A DNA stretch of 64,000 nucleotides from Massilia sp. YIM B02769 (lineage in GTDB: Bacteria > Pseudomonadota > Gammaproteobacteria > Burkholderiales > Burkholderiaceae_D). Position 1 is the stretch's first letter. Each line of letters opens with the position of its first letter. Of the stretch, positions 17,374 to 27,026 are shown one piece after another. The notes beneath the pieces were generated by a model, which saw only the letters and a list, made by a program, of their open reading frames with translations, searched no databases and was not told the DNA's origin. The translations under genes and the position numbers were made by a program. The DNA lies in contig NZ_JASNRC010000005.1 in NCBI RefSeq assembly GCF_030411995.1, forward strand, positions 1 through 64,000, in the 5' to 3' direction.

Positions 17374-20058
17374 ATGATGACCCGACCCGACCCCGACACC
17401 GTGCTGGCCCAGGTGCGCGCGCAGGAAAGGCGTGATGCGCGCGGCAGCCTGCGCATTTACGTCGGGGCCTCGGCCGGCGTCGGCAAGACCTATGCGATGC
17501 TGCTCGAGGCGCGCAAGCTGGCCGCCAGCGGCACGCCGGTGCTGGCCGGCGTGGTCGAGACCCACGGGCGCCAGGACACGGCGGCCCTGCTGGCCGGCCT
17601 CGATCTGCTACCTGCCCGCCGCCTGCCCTACCGCGGCCGCGAGCTGCCTGAATTCGACCTCGACGCCGCGCTGGCGCAGCGCCCGGCGCTGATCCTGGTC
17701 GACGAGCTGGCGCACTCGAATGTGCCCGGCTCGCGCCACCCGAAGCGCTGGCAGGACGTCGAGGAGCTGCTGGCGGCCGGCATCGACGTCTTCACCACCC
17801 TGAACGTCCAGCACCTGGAGAGCCTGAACGATGTCGTCGCCGGCATCGCCGGCGTGAAGGTGGCCGAGACCGTGCCCGACAGCGTGTTCGACGGCGCCGA
17901 CGAGGTGATCCTGGTCGACGTCCCGGCCGACGAACTGCTGGCGCGTCTGAAGGCCGGCAAGGTCTACCAGGGCGCCCAGGCCGAGCGCGCATCGAACAAC
18001 TTCTTCCGTAAGGGGAATTTGATCGCGCTGCGCGAGCTGGCCCTGCGCCGCACCGCCGAGCGCATTGGCGACGACGTGCGCGCCTACCGCGTCGAGCAGG
18101 CGATCGCGCCGGTGTGGAAGACCGACGGCGCCCTGCTCGCCTGCGTCGGCCCCGGCGCGTCTGGCGAACACGTGGTGCGCAACTGCGCACGCCTGGCCGG
18201 CCAGCTCGATTGCGCCTGGCATGCCGTGTACGTGGAGACGCCGGCCTTGCAGCGCCTGCCGGATGCGGCGCGCGAAGCCACGCTCGGCGTGCTCAAGCTG
18301 GCCCAGGAATCGGGCGCCACCACCGCCGTGCTGCCCGACGCCGAACCGGCCCAGGCCCTGCTGTCCTATGCCCGCGCCCACAACCTGCAGCGCCTGGTGC
18401 TGGGGCGTGCGCGCAGGCGCTGGGGCCGGCGCCTGCACGCGAAGCTGGCGCGGCTTGCGCCGGACGTCGACCTGCTCGAAGTCGGCGCCGGCGCCGCCGG
18501 CCGTCCGCGCGCCGCCCAGGAGCCGTCGGCCATCCCGCCGCCCCAGGCAAGCCGGCTGCGCTACCTGTGGGCGGGACTGGCCGGCCTGGGCGCGGCGCTG
18601 CTGTTCGCGCCGCTTTCGGGCTGGCTCGACCTGGCCAACATCGCGATGCTGTTCCTGCTGGTCGTGCTGCTGGTGGCGGTGCGCTTCGGGCGCGGGCCGT
18701 CGGTGCTGGCCACCTGCGTGAGCGTGGCCGGCTTCGACTTCTTCTTCGTGCCGCCGCGTTATACCTTTGCGGTGAGCGACGTGCAGTATCTGATCACCTT
18801 CGGCGTGATGCTGGCCGTCGGCCTGATCACCGGCCAGATGACCGCCGGCCTGCGCTTCCAGGCCCAGGTGGCGAGGAGGCGCGAGGCGCGCGCCCAGTCG
18901 CTCTACGAATTCGCACGTGAACTCTCTGGCGCGCTGCAGAACGAACAGGTGCTGGAATCGACGCGCGCCACCATCGCCGCGGCCTTCGGGGCGCGCGCCG
19001 TGCTGCTGCTGCCGGATGCCGAGGGCAAGCTCGTCGCGGGCGCTTCCGACCTGGCCGGCCTGGACGCGGGCGTCGCCCAATGGGCCTTCGACCACGCCAG
19101 CCCGGCCGGCCACGGCACCCACACCCTGCCCGGCAGCCCGCTGTTCTACCTGCCGCTGGTGGCGCCGATGCGCACCCGCGGCGTGCTGGCGATCGCGCCG
19201 GATGGCGGCCGCTGGCTGCCATTGCCCGAACAACGCCAGCAGCTCGACACCTATGCGGCGCTGGCCGCCATCGCCCTGGAACGGGTGCACTACATCGAGG
19301 TGGCCCAGGCGGCACTGGTGAGCATGGAATCCGAGCGCCTGCGCAATTCGCTGCTGGCGGCGCTGTCGCACGATCTGCGCACGCCGCTCACCGCCCTGGT
19401 CGGCCTGTCCGAATCGCTGCTGCGCGCCGAGCCGCCCTTGCCGCCCCAGGAGCGCGACACCGCCGTGGCCCTGCACGAGGAATCGCGGCGCCTGGGCACG
19501 ATGGTGGCCAACCTGCTCGACATGGCGCGCATCGAAAGCGGCGCCGTGCGCCTGAACCAGCAATGGCAGGCGCTGGAAGAAACCGTGGGCAGCGCGCTGC
19601 GGCCGCTGCGCCAGGCGCTGGGCGCGCGCACCATCCGCACCCGCATCCCGCCCGACCTGCCGCTGCTGCGCTTCGACGCCGTGCTGCTGGAACGCGTGCT
19701 GTCCAACCTACTGGAAAATGCGGCAAAATACACGCCGCCGGCGAGCACGATCACTATTGCCGCGCAGGTGCGCGAGGACTGGGTCGACGTCACCGTCAGC
19801 GACGACGGCCCCGGCCTGCCGCCGGGCCGCGAGGAAGCACTGTTCGAGAAGTTCGCGCGCGGCCAGCAGGAATCGGCCTTGCCGGGCGTGGGCCTGGGGC
19901 TGGCGATCTGCCGCGCCATCGTCGAGGCGCATGGCGGGCGCATCGTGGCGGGCGCCGCGCCCGAAGGCGGCGCCGCCATCACCTTCTCGCTGCCGCGCGG
20001 CGAACCGCCGGCCCTGCCCGAGCCACATACCTTAGACATGGAAGTCCACGATGAGTGA
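17374..20058 (+). CDS. kdpD: Sensor histidine kinase KdpD
   Basis: KdpD senses potassium limitation and phosphorylates KdpE. Domains over 894 residues: KdpD N-terminal domain with Walker A GASAGVGKT (about 31-39) and LILVDELAHSN (about 107), a Usp-like domain (about 245-370), four membrane helices (about 395-490), a GAF-type domain (510-640), the HisKA box LSHDLRTPLTAL with His near 666, and HATPase (DDGPGLPPG, GVGLGLAICRAI). All signature elements are present. It begins two bases after kdpC and overlaps kdpE by 8 bp, so the regulators are in the same operon as the pump. Confidence 0.96.
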   Translation: MMTRPDPDTVLAQVRAQERRDARGSLRIYVGASAGVGKTYAMLLEARKLAASGTPVLAGVVETHGRQDTAALLAGLDLLPARRLPYRGRELPEFDLDAALAQRPALILVDELAHSNVPGSRHPKRWQDVEELLAAGIDVFTTLNVQHLESLNDVVAGIAGVKVAETVPDSVFDGADEVILVDVPADELLARLKAGKVYQGAQAERASNNFFRKGNLIALRELALRRTAERIGDDVRAYRVEQAIAPVWKTDGALLACVGPGASGEHVVRNCARLAGQLDCAWHAVYVETPALQRLPDAAREATLGVLKLAQESGATTAVLPDAEPAQALLSYARAHNLQRLVLGRARRRWGRRLHAKLARLAPDVDLLEVGAGAAGRPRAAQEPSAIPPPQASRLRYLWAGLAGLGAALLFAPLSGWLDLANIAMLFLLVVLLVAVRFGRGPSVLATCVSVAGFDFFFVPPRYTFAVSDVQYLITFGVMLAVGLITGQMTAGLRFQAQVARRREARAQSLYEFARELSGALQNEQVLESTRATIAAAFGARAVLLLPDAEGKLVAGASDLAGLDAGVAQWAFDHASPAGHGTHTLPGSPLFYLPLVAPMRTRGVLAIAPDGGRWLPLPEQRQQLDTYAALAAIALERVHYIEVAQAALVSMESERLRNSLLAALSHDLRTPLTALVGLSESLLRAEPPLPPQERDTAVALHEESRRLGTMVANLLDMARIESGAVRLNQQWQALEETVGSALRPLRQALGARTIRTRIPPDLPLLRFDAVLLERVLSNLLENAAKYTPPASTITIAAQVREDWVDVTVSDDGPGLPPGREEALFEKFARGQQESALPGVGLGLAICRAIVEAHGGRIVAGAAPEGGAAITFSLPRGEPPALPEPHTLDMEVHDE

Positions 20059-20746
20059 ACCGCGCCCCACCGCCCTGCTGGTGGAAGACGAACCCCAGAT
20101 CCGCCGCTTCGTGCGCGCCGCCCTCGAACAGGAAGGCTGGCAGGTGCACGAGTCGGTCGAGCTGAAACGCGCCCTGATCGACGCCGGCACCCGCCGCCCC
20201 GACCTGGTGGTGCTCGACCTCGGCCTGCCGGACGGCGACGGCGTCGATTTCATCAGCGACGTGCGCAAGTGGTCGGGCATGCCGATCATCGTGCTGTCGG
20301 CGCGCGACGCCGAGCAGGCCAAGATCCGCGCGCTCGATGCGGGCGCCGACGACTACCTGACCAAGCCTTTCGGCACCGGCGAGCTGCTGGCGCGCATCCG
20401 CGCCACGCTGCGGCGCCAGCGCCAGCCCGCGGCGGCGGATGCGGTGGTCCGTTTCGGCGAGATCAGCGTGGACCTGGTCGAGCGGATCGTCATGAAGAAC
20501 GGCAGCCGCGTGCACCTGACGCCGCTGGAATTCAAGCTGCTGTCGGTGCTGGTGGCGAACGCCGGCAAGGTGATGACCAACCCGCAGCTGCTGCGCGCGG
20601 TGTGGGGGCCGTCGAACGGCGAGAACGGGCATTACCTACGCGTGTACATGGGGCACCTGCGCCACAAGCTGGAGGATGAACCGGCGCAGCCGCGGCACCT
20701 GATCACCGAGACGGCGGTCGGTTATCGCCTGGTCCTCGTTCCCTGA
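20051..20746 (+). CDS. kdpE: Response regulator KdpE (OmpR family)
   Basis: KdpE activates kdpFABC transcription under low potassium. The 231-residue protein has a receiver domain with acidic pocket LVEDEP, phosphoacceptor in VVLDLGLPDGDG and Lys in YLTKPFGTGEL, followed by an OmpR-type winged-helix domain (about 130-228, LTPLEFKLLSVLVANAGKV). ATG 20051 overlaps the end of kdpD. The gene order kdpFABCDE is complete. Confidence 0.95.
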   Translation: MSEPRPTALLVEDEPQIRRFVRAALEQEGWQVHESVELKRALIDAGTRRPDLVVLDLGLPDGDGVDFISDVRKWSGMPIIVLSARDAEQAKIRALDAGADDYLTKPFGTGELLARIRATLRRQRQPAAADAVVRFGEISVDLVERIVMKNGSRVHLTPLEFKLLSVLVANAGKVMTNPQLLRAVWGPSNGENGHYLRVYMGHLRHKLEDEPAQPRHLITETAVGYRLVLVP

Positions 20747-20789
20747 GCGCCGAGGCCTTACAATACGGGCTTCACCAAACGAGGCGGTA

Positions 20790-21125
20790 ATGAAAGTATT
20801 GAAGGTTCCGTACGCGGAGAAAGACGAAGCCAAGGCGCTGGGCGCGCGCTGGAATCCCACCCGCAAGAGCTGGTATGTGCCGGATGGCGTGGCGGTGGAG
20901 CCGTTTGCGAAATGGCTGGCGGGTAGCGCCGCTGCCGGTGCAAGTGCGGGCGAGCCATCGTCGCGCGATGCGCGGGCGGCCAAGCCGGTGGTCGGGTCGA
21001 AATACGTCGAGCTGGCCCACGCCTGCAACCCGTTCGAGGAATGCGCCGAGTGCAGGCCGAAGCTGATCGACAGTGGCTGGTTCGAGGCGCACCAGACCGT
21101 GCGCAAGATGCTTGCCGCGCTTTAA
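20790..21125 (+). CDS. DUF5710-domain protein of unknown function
   Basis: This 111-residue protein opens with a DUF5710 domain (residues 1-50: KVPYAEKDEAKALGARWNPT, then KSWYVPDG), a short fold often found attached to primases and DNA-processing proteins. The C-terminal half has a three-cysteine cluster, HACNPFEECAECRPK, that might bind metal. It stands alone here, 43 bp after kdpE with GAGGCGG ahead of the start. I cannot assign a function. Repeat palindromes follow its stop. Confidence 0.7.
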   Translation: MKVLKVPYAEKDEAKALGARWNPTRKSWYVPDGVAVEPFAKWLAGSAAAGASAGEPSSRDARAAKPVVGSKYVELAHACNPFEECAECRPKLIDSGWFEAHQTVRKMLAAL

Positions 21126-21127
21126 TT

Positions 21128-21153
21128 CGTAGGGTGGCCCGCTCTACCCTACG
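21128..21153 (+). repeat. GTAGGGT palindrome after DUF5710 gene
   Basis: CGTAGGGT (21128-21135) and ACCCTACG (21146-21153) form a perfect inverted pair. It is the first of three related elements in the convergent gap 21126-21305 and may terminate transcription of the DUF5710 gene. Confidence 0.6.
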
Positions 21154-21179
21154 CCCCTTCGGCCCGCGACGTGAATGTT

Positions 21180-21286
21180 CGTAGGGTGGGCGCCCTGTGC
21201 CCACGCGGTGATCGTCACCGTCCAAGGTGCTGCACACGTCGATCTTGACGCATGCTTTACGCGTGGGCACGGGGCGCCCACCCTAC
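21180..21286. repeat. Two facing copies of the GTAGGGTGGGC repeat
   Basis: A copy at 21180-21207 (CGTAGGGTGGGCGCC, then GTGCCCACGCG) faces an inverted copy at 21260-21286. Each has its own internal hairpin, and the pair can form a long stem around a roughly 52-bp loop. It lies between convergent genes (DUF5710 protein and RegA) and is a good candidate for a bidirectional terminator or a paired REP-like element. Confidence 0.7.
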
Positions 21287-21305
21287 ATGTCACCTGCCGC
21301 GGGCG

Positions 21306-21842
21306 TTATTTGACGCGCTGCTTTTCGAGCTTGCGCGCCAGGGTGCGCCGGTGCATCCCCAAACGCCGCGCCGCTTCCGAGATATTGAAATCCGTCTCCG
21401 CCAGCACCGCGTGGATATGCTCCCACTCCAGCGTCTTGATCGATGTCGAGCGGTTCGTCACCTCCACATCCGTGCTCCCCGCCACGTGCCCGAAGGCGGC
21501 CTCGATGTCGTCGGTGTTCGACGGCTTGGCCAGGTACTGGCAAGCCCCGAGCTTGATCGCCTCCACCGCCGTGCCGATGCTGGCGAACCCGGTCAGCACC
21601 ACGATCAGCATCTCCGGGTCGTGCGCATGCAGCATCTGCACGCAGGACAGCCCCGACGCATTGCCCTTCAATTTGAGATCGACCACCGCGTAGCCCGGGT
21701 CGTGCTCGCGCAGCACTTCCGCCGCTTCCTCGTAGCCCGGCGCGTGCAGCACCTTGTAGCCGCGCCGTTCGAACGAGCGCCCGAGCGTGCGGGCAAAGGC
21801 TTCGTCATCCTCGACGATCAACAGTACCGGCGTCTCAGGCAT
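21306..21842 (-). CDS. regA: RegA/PrrA/ActR-type redox response regulator
   Basis: This 178-residue protein has a receiver domain (acidic pocket VEDDEAF, phosphoacceptor in AVVDLKLKG, Lys in YLAKPSNT) and a short C-terminal Fis-type helix-turn-helix (ISEAARRLGMHRRTLARKLEK). That small architecture is the signature of the RegA/PrrA/ActR family, which controls respiration, photosynthesis or nitrogen genes in response to redox state. It overlaps the end of the kinase gene by 8 bp, and the pair lies directly downstream of cyoABCD-surf1 on the same strand. Confidence 0.9.
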   Translation of the reverse strand: MPETPVLLIVEDDEAFARTLGRSFERRGYKVLHAPGYEEAAEVLREHDPGYAVVDLKLKGNASGLSCVQMLHAHDPEMLIVVLTGFASIGTAVEAIKLGACQYLAKPSNTDDIEAAFGHVAGSTDVEVTNRSTSIKTLEWEHIHAVLAETDFNISEAARRLGMHRRTLARKLEKQRVK

Positions 21843-23181
21843 GCTCGCCCTCCCCGGCCAGGCGGATCGCCGCCAGTGGAATCGTCAACTTCACTTCCGC
21901 ACCGCCTTCATCTCCATTGCGTGCCACGACGGCGCCACCCAGGGTGCGCGCCACGTTCACGACCAAAAACAATCCCAGGCCGCCACCCGAGCGTCCCTTG
22001 GTGCTCTGGTAGGGTTTGCCGAACTGGGCCAGTACCGACGCCGGGAAGCCCGGCCCGCGGTCGGTCACGATCACGCACAGATGATCGTCCTCCACGCTCG
22101 CACTCATGCCCACCCAGCCGGTCGGCGAGGCTTCCAGCGCATTGTCGAGCAGGTTGTCGACGGTCTGCTTCAGGGCAGAGTCAAAGGCGACCGGCATGTC
22201 GTCGAGAATCGAATTCTCGTACACGAAATCCTTGACGGGCCGGCTGTCTTCCCACTCCTCGGCCAGGCCGTCGAGGAAGGTATGGATGGTCGTGCGCACC
22301 GCCGATTCGCCGCGCGCCTTGCCGGCCGAGAGCAGGATGCCGCTGACGATGGACTTGCAGCGCTGGAGCTGGGTCTGCATCTCGCCGATCTCTTCCAGCA
22401 GGTCCGGGCTGCCCCGGAACTCCGGCATGCGCTTCCAGTCGCCCAGGATCACCGACAGGGTCGCCAGCGGCGTCCCCAGCTCGTGCGCCGCACCGGATGC
22501 CAGCAGGCCCATGCGCACGATGTGGTCTTCCTCGGCCGCGCGCTGGCGCAATTCGGCCAGTTGCGCCGCCTTGGCCCGCACCGTACCGCTGATGCGCGAG
22601 ACGAAGATCACCAGCAGCCCCGCATTCAGCGCGAAGCAGATCAGCATCCCCTGCACGTACAGGCTCGCGATGCCGCGCGCGTGGTCGAACGGCAGCGCGA
22701 GCGGCTGCGCATACACGGCCAGCGCACCGAGGCAGGCAATGGTGATGGCAACGATGGTCCAGGTCGACCAGGCTTCGAGCAGCACGGCAGAAATAATAAT
22801 CTGGAGCAGATACAGGAAGGCGAAGGGGTTCGTCGTGCCGCCCGACAGATACAGCTGGACGGTGAGCGTGGCCACGTCCACCAGCAGGGCCATGAACAGT
22901 TCGCTGTTGGCGACCGGGCGCCGTTCATGCCAGCGCAGGTGGCTGGCGATATTGAAAGCGATCAGGCAGGCCAGCACCTGCAGCATGTGCACCAGCGGCA
23001 GGTTGATGTCGAAGATGAGGATCGCGCCGGCGATGGTCGTGACCTGGCCGATGACCGCAATCCAGCGCAGCTCGATGAGCTGCAGCATGTTCTTGTGGCC
23101 GGCGGCGTATTCGACGTGGGCTTCTTCGGCGGAAGCGATCGAAGGCGTTATTCTTGTTAGTAGATCAAACTTTACTGCCAT
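21835..23181 (-). CDS. regB: RegB/PrrB/ActS-type redox sensor histidine kinase
   Basis: This 448-residue inner-membrane kinase has about six membrane helices. Between helices it shows SGGTTNPFAF, the GGxxNPF ubiquinone-binding heptad of the RegB family. The phosphoacceptor box reads ASGAAHELGTPLATLSV and a Cys follows in QRCKSIVSGI, in the area of the redox-active Cys of RegB. HATPase motifs DNLLDNALEASP and GGGLGLFLVVNVA are intact. I start at ATG 23181, which overlaps surf1 by 17 bp; an upstream in-frame codon at 23223 would overlap more. It probably reports quinone pool redox state to RegA. Confidence 0.9.
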   Translation of the reverse strand: MAVKFDLLTRITPSIASAEEAHVEYAAGHKNMLQLIELRWIAVIGQVTTIAGAILIFDINLPLVHMLQVLACLIAFNIASHLRWHERRPVANSELFMALLVDVATLTVQLYLSGGTTNPFAFLYLLQIIISAVLLEAWSTWTIVAITIACLGALAVYAQPLALPFDHARGIASLYVQGMLICFALNAGLLVIFVSRISGTVRAKAAQLAELRQRAAEEDHIVRMGLLASGAAHELGTPLATLSVILGDWKRMPEFRGSPDLLEEIGEMQTQLQRCKSIVSGILLSAGKARGESAVRTTIHTFLDGLAEEWEDSRPVKDFVYENSILDDMPVAFDSALKQTVDNLLDNALEASPTGWVGMSASVEDDHLCVIVTDRGPGFPASVLAQFGKPYQSTKGRSGGGLGLFLVVNVARTLGGAVVARNGDEGGAEVKLTIPLAAIRLAGEGEHA

Positions 23182-23977
23182 TGTTGCGCGACCGAGCGGT
23201 CTCTCCTTTACCCAAGCGCGCAATATACCACCACGCGCCCATCACCATCAAAGCCAATGCATACCAGGTGCCGGCATACACGAGATGGTTGTTCGGGAAA
23301 GAGATGACGGTCAGGCCGCCAACGGGCTGGTCGGGCGCGCCAGGAGGCTCCTGCCCCTTGGCGGCGTCGATGAAGTAAGGAGCAACATTGGTCAAGCCGC
23401 GCGCGGCGGCGATGCCGGCGACGTCGCGCGAGAACCAGCGGTTGCGCGCCGGATCGTTATCGCGCAGGAAGCCGCCGCCGGGTTCGGCGATGCGCAGCAA
23501 ACCGGTCAGCGTATGCGGCGAGCCGGAAGCGGCAGCGCAGGCATCGGCGGAACCTTGCCGTGCCGGGAAGCGCGCAGCAGTGTTGCCGGAAGAAGCGATG
23601 AAGCCGCGGTTCACCAGCACGATGGCGCCGTCGGTACCGCAGAAAGGCGTGACCAGCCAGAAGCCGGCGCCCAGGTCGGATACGGCCTGGACAGGCGTCG
23701 TGTATTCGTAGAGGAAGTGCCCGGCGAGACGTACATGCCGGTATTCGTCGGATTCTTTGGAGACTTGCGCCCAGCGGGAAGATGCGGGCGGTGCAACGGG
23801 AGCCGCGTGCACACGCGACTCCACCCGTTCGATCAGGGCCAGTTTCCATTGCAGGCGTACCACCTGCCAGGTTCCCAGCCCTGCGAACAGCACGATCAGG
23901 AGCAGCCCGAGGATCGCGAGGATCACTCGCACCACACTACGCCGCGGAGCGGCTGCTGCCGGATCGTGCCTCGACAT
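23165..23977 (-). CDS. SURF1-family oxidase assembly protein
   Basis: This 270-residue protein has two membrane helices, near the N terminus (VILAILGLLLIVLFAGLGTWQ) and near the C terminus (WYALALMVMGAWWYIA), enclosing a periplasmic domain, the classical SURF1 layout. The opening GLGTWQVVRLQWKLALIERV and the loop GAGFWLVTPF fit the family. SURF1 proteins help insert heme into terminal oxidases. ATG 23977 overlaps the cyoD stop as TGATG (a GTG at 23980 is in frame), which ties it to the cyo operon. Confidence 0.85.
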   Translation of the reverse strand: MSRHDPAAAAPRRSVVRVILAILGLLLIVLFAGLGTWQVVRLQWKLALIERVESRVHAAPVAPPASSRWAQVSKESDEYRHVRLAGHFLYEYTTPVQAVSDLGAGFWLVTPFCGTDGAIVLVNRGFIASSGNTAARFPARQGSADACAAASGSPHTLTGLLRIAEPGGGFLRDNDPARNRWFSRDVAGIAAARGLTNVAPYFIDAAKGQEPPGAPDQPVGGLTVISFPNNHLVYAGTWYALALMVMGAWWYIARLGKGETARSRNNGSKV

Positions 23978-24393
23978 CACTGCATGTCGTGAGGACCGTG
24001 GCCGGTCACGGCCGCGGCGTCGCCCATGCCGGGCATCATGTTGGCGTTCATGTGGTGCATGACCCAGATCGAGCCCGAGAGCACGATGACCAGCAGGACA
24101 ATGGTCAGGATCAGCGCCATCATGTTCCAGCCGCCTTCCGACTTCGAGTTCATGTGCAGGAAGTAAATCATGTGCACGATGAGCTGGACGCCGGCGAAGC
24201 CGAGGATGACGAACTTGGTGGTCGACGGATCGAGCACGTTGCCCATCACCAGCCAGAACGGGATCACGGTCAGGATCACGGCCAGCACGAAGCCGGTGGT
24301 GTAGTCCTTCAGGCTGTAGTGCACGCCAGGGTGGTCGCCGTGGGTGTGGCCGTGCAGCGCGTCGTGGCCATGGTCGTGGTGTTGGTTGCTCAT
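23977..24393 (-). CDS. cyoD: Cytochrome o ubiquinol oxidase subunit IV (CyoD)
   Basis: CyoD is a small subunit needed for assembly of the bo3 quinol oxidase. The 138-residue protein has a His/Asp/Gly-rich N terminus (HHDHGHDALHGHTHGDH) and three membrane helices, with the conserved stretch KFVILGFAGVQLIVHMIYFL. It begins at ATG 24393, overlapping the cyoC stop (ATGA). The His-rich leader is longer than in E. coli and may bind metal. Confidence 0.93.
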   Translation of the reverse strand: MSNQHHDHGHDALHGHTHGDHPGVHYSLKDYTTGFVLAVILTVIPFWLVMGNVLDPSTTKFVILGFAGVQLIVHMIYFLHMNSKSEGGWNMMALILTIVLLVIVLSGSIWVMHHMNANMMPGMGDAAAVTGHGPHDMQ

Positions 24394-25028
24394 GGCAGCA
24401 CTCCCATCAGGTAGACAAAGGTGAAGACGAAGATCCAGACGACGTCCAGGAAGTGCCAGAACAGCGACAGGCACGACAGGCGGCGCATGTTTTCTACGCT
24501 CAGGCCATGCTTGGCCAGCTGGAACATCAGAACGACCAGCCACACGATACCGAACAGCACGTGCAGGCCGTGGGTACCGACCAGCGAGAAGAACGCGGTC
24601 AGGAAGCCGCTGCGCGACGGGCCGGCGCCTTCGTGGATCAGGTGGTAGAACTCGTACAGTTCCAGCGCCAGGAAGCAGGCGCCCAGGACGCCGGTGATGC
24701 CGAGCCAGAGCTGGGCCGAGCCCAGCTTCTTGGCCTGCGCCGCGATCATCGCGAAGCCGAAGGTGATCGACGACACCAGCAGGAAGCCGGTATTGATCGC
24801 CACCAGCGGCAGGTCGAACAGCTCGGCGCCCGACGGGCCGCCGGCGAAGTTACGGCCCAGCACTGCATAGGCCGCGAAGAGCGATGCGAACAGCAGGCAG
24901 TCGCTCATCAGGTAGATCCAGAAACCGAGCAGCGTGCCCTGTTCCGGGTGATGCTCGCGCACGTGGTATTCGCGCACGGCAGCGGCGCCGCCGTCGGCGC
25001 CGGTCATCGTTACGTTAGTGTTAGACAT
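24390..25028 (-). CDS. cyoC: Cytochrome o ubiquinol oxidase subunit III (CyoC)
   Basis: CyoC is the membrane subunit III of the quinol oxidase. The 212-residue protein has five membrane helices and typical segments [38 protein letters not shown] and [19 protein letters not shown]. It starts at 25028, overlapping the end of cyoB by 8 bp, and overlaps cyoD by 4 bp. Confidence 0.96.
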   Translation of the reverse strand: MSNTNVTMTGADGGAAAVREYHVREHHPEQGTLLGFWIYLMSDCLLFASLFAAYAVLGRNFAGGPSGAELFDLPLVAINTGFLLVSSITFGFAMIAAQAKKLGSAQLWLGITGVLGACFLALELYEFYHLIHEGAGPSRSGFLTAFFSLVGTHGLHVLFGIVWLVVLMFQLAKHGLSVENMRRLSCLSLFWHFLDVVWIFVFTFVYLMGVLP

Positions 25029-27024
25029 GGGCTTCCAGCAGTTTGGTACGCTCGTTCTCGGTACGGGTCACTTCTTCGGCCGAGATGTAGTAGTCGCGCT
25101 TGTAGTTGAAGGTGTGGACGACGATCGCCACCATCATCGCGATGAACGCGAGGCCGGTCAGCAGCCACATGTGCCAGATGATGGCGAAACCGATCACCAT
25201 GGCGATGGCCGAGATCACGAAGCCAGCCCAGGTGTTCTTCGGCATGTGGATCGCGACGTAGTCCTTCAGCGGACGCTTCCAGCCGGCTTTCTTCATGTCG
25301 GCGAAGGTGTCGTTGTCGTACACCACCGGGGTGAAGGCGAAGTTGTAGTCTGGCGGTGGCGACGAGGTCGACCATTCCAGGGTACGGCCATCCCATGGGT
25401 CGCCGGTGACGTCACGCAGTTGCTTGCGGTTTTTCCAGGTCATGAAGAACTGCATCAGCAGCGCGCCGATACCGCCGGCGATCATCAGGGTGCCCACGAA
25501 GGAGATCTGGAACAGCCATTGCAGTTCAGGATCTTCGAAGTGGCTCATGCGGCGGGTCACGCCCATGAAGCCCAGGATGTACGGTGGCGTGAACGCAACC
25601 CAGAAGCCGATCGACCAGAGCCAGAACGACACCTTGCCCCAGAACTCGTTCAGCTTGTAGCCGAAGGCTTTCGGGAACCAGTAGTTGATACCTGCAAACA
25701 GACCGAACACCACGCCGCCGATGATGACGTTGTGGAAGTGGGCGATCAGGAACAGCGAGTTGTGCAGCACGAAGTCGGCCGCCGGGATCGCCAGCATCAC
25801 GCCGGTCATGCCGCCGATGGTGAAGGTCAGCATGAACGAAATCGTCCACATCATCGGCAGTTCGAAACGGATACGGCCGCGGTACATCGTGAACAGCCAG
25901 TTGAAGATCTTCGCGCCCGTCGGGATCGAGATGATCATCGTGGTGATACCGAAGAACGAATTGACGCTCGCGCCGCTACCCATGGTGAAGAAGTGGTGCA
26001 GCCAGACCAGGTAGGACAGGACCATGATGACGCAGGTCGCATACACCATCGAGGTGTAGCCGAACAGGCGCTTGCCCGAGAAGGTCGAAACGACTTCCGA
26101 GAAGATACCAAAGGCCGGCAGGATCAGGATGTAGACCTCAGGGTGGCCCCAGATCCAGATCAGGTTCACGTACAGCATGGCGTTGCCGCCGCGGTCGTTC
26201 GTGAAGAAGGCGGTGTCGAACAGGCGGTCCATGCCCAGCATGGCCAGCGTGGCGGTCAGGATCGGGAAGGTCACCACGATCAGGATGTTGGTGCACAGCG
26301 AGGTCCAGGTGAAGACTGGCATCTTCATCATGTCCATGCCTGGCGCGCGCATCTTGACGATGGTGACGATCAGGTTAACACCGGACAGCAAGGTACCTAC
26401 CCCGGCCACCTGCAGCGCCCAGATATAGTAGTCGACCCCGACACCCGGACTGGCCAGGATGCCCGACAGCGGCGGATAGGCCAGCCAGCCGGTACGCGCG
26501 AATTCGCCGACGAACAGCGAAGCCATCACCAGCACCGCGCCCATGGCCGTCATCCAGAACGAGAAGTTGTTCAGGAACGGGAAGGCCACGTCGCGCGCGC
26601 CGATCTGCAGCGGCACCACGTAGTTCATCAGGCCGGTAATCAGCGGCATTGCCACGAAGAAGATCATGATCACGCCGTGGGCGGTGAAGACCTGGTCGTA
26701 GTGGTGCGGCGGCAGGAAGCCGGCGTTCTCGCCGAACGAGAGCGCCTGCTGGGCGCGCATCATCAGTGCGTCAGCGAAGCCGCGCAGCAGCATGACAATA
26801 CCGAGCACCATGTACATGATGCCGATTTTCTTGTGGTCGATGCTGGTGAACCAGTCGCGCCACAGGGTGCCCCACAGGCGGAAGTAGGTGATCAGGCCGA
26901 TCAGGGCCGCACCACCGACGAGCACGCCTGCGAAGGTAGCGATCAGGATCGGCTCATGGAAGGGAATCGCATCCCAGCTGAGCCGTCCGAAGATAAGCTT
27001 CGTCAAGTCAAAAGAGTCTTGCAT
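25021..27024 (-). CDS. cyoB: Cytochrome o ubiquinol oxidase subunit I (CyoB)
   Basis: CyoB is the catalytic heme-copper subunit that reduces oxygen to water and pumps protons using ubiquinol. The 667-residue protein has about 15 membrane helices. The heme ligand/quinone region reads [10 protein letters not shown] and [11 protein letters not shown], the Cu_B/Tyr site [16 protein letters not shown], and the His pair is in [10 protein letters not shown]. Length equals that of E. coli CyoB. It follows cyoA by two bases. Confidence 0.97.
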   Translation of the reverse strand: MQDSFDLTKLIFGRLSWDAIPFHEPILIATFAGVLVGGAALIGLITYFRLWGTLWRDWFTSIDHKKIGIMYMVLGIVMLLRGFADALMMRAQQALSFGENAGFLPPHHYDQVFTAHGVIMIFFVAMPLITGLMNYVVPLQIGARDVAFPFLNNFSFWMTAMGAVLVMASLFVGEFARTGWLAYPPLSGILASPGVGVDYYIWALQVAGVGTLLSGVNLIVTIVKMRAPGMDMMKMPVFTWTSLCTNILIVVTFPILTATLAMLGMDRLFDTAFFTNDRGGNAMLYVNLIWIWGHPEVYILILPAFGIFSEVVSTFSGKRLFGYTSMVYATCVIMVLSYLVWLHHFFTMGSGASVNSFFGITTMIISIPTGAKIFNWLFTMYRGRIRFELPMMWTISFMLTFTIGGMTGVMLAIPAADFVLHNSLFLIAHFHNVIIGGVVFGLFAGINYWFPKAFGYKLNEFWGKVSFWLWSIGFWVAFTPPYILGFMGVTRRMSHFEDPELQWLFQISFVGTLMIAGGIGALLMQFFMTWKNRKQLRDVTGDPWDGRTLEWSTSSPPPDYNFAFTPVVYDNDTFADMKKAGWKRPLKDYVAIHMPKNTWAGFVISAIAMVIGFAIIWHMWLLTGLAFIAMMVAIVVHTFNYKRDYYISAEEVTRTENERTKLLEAHV

Positions 27025-27026
27025 GG

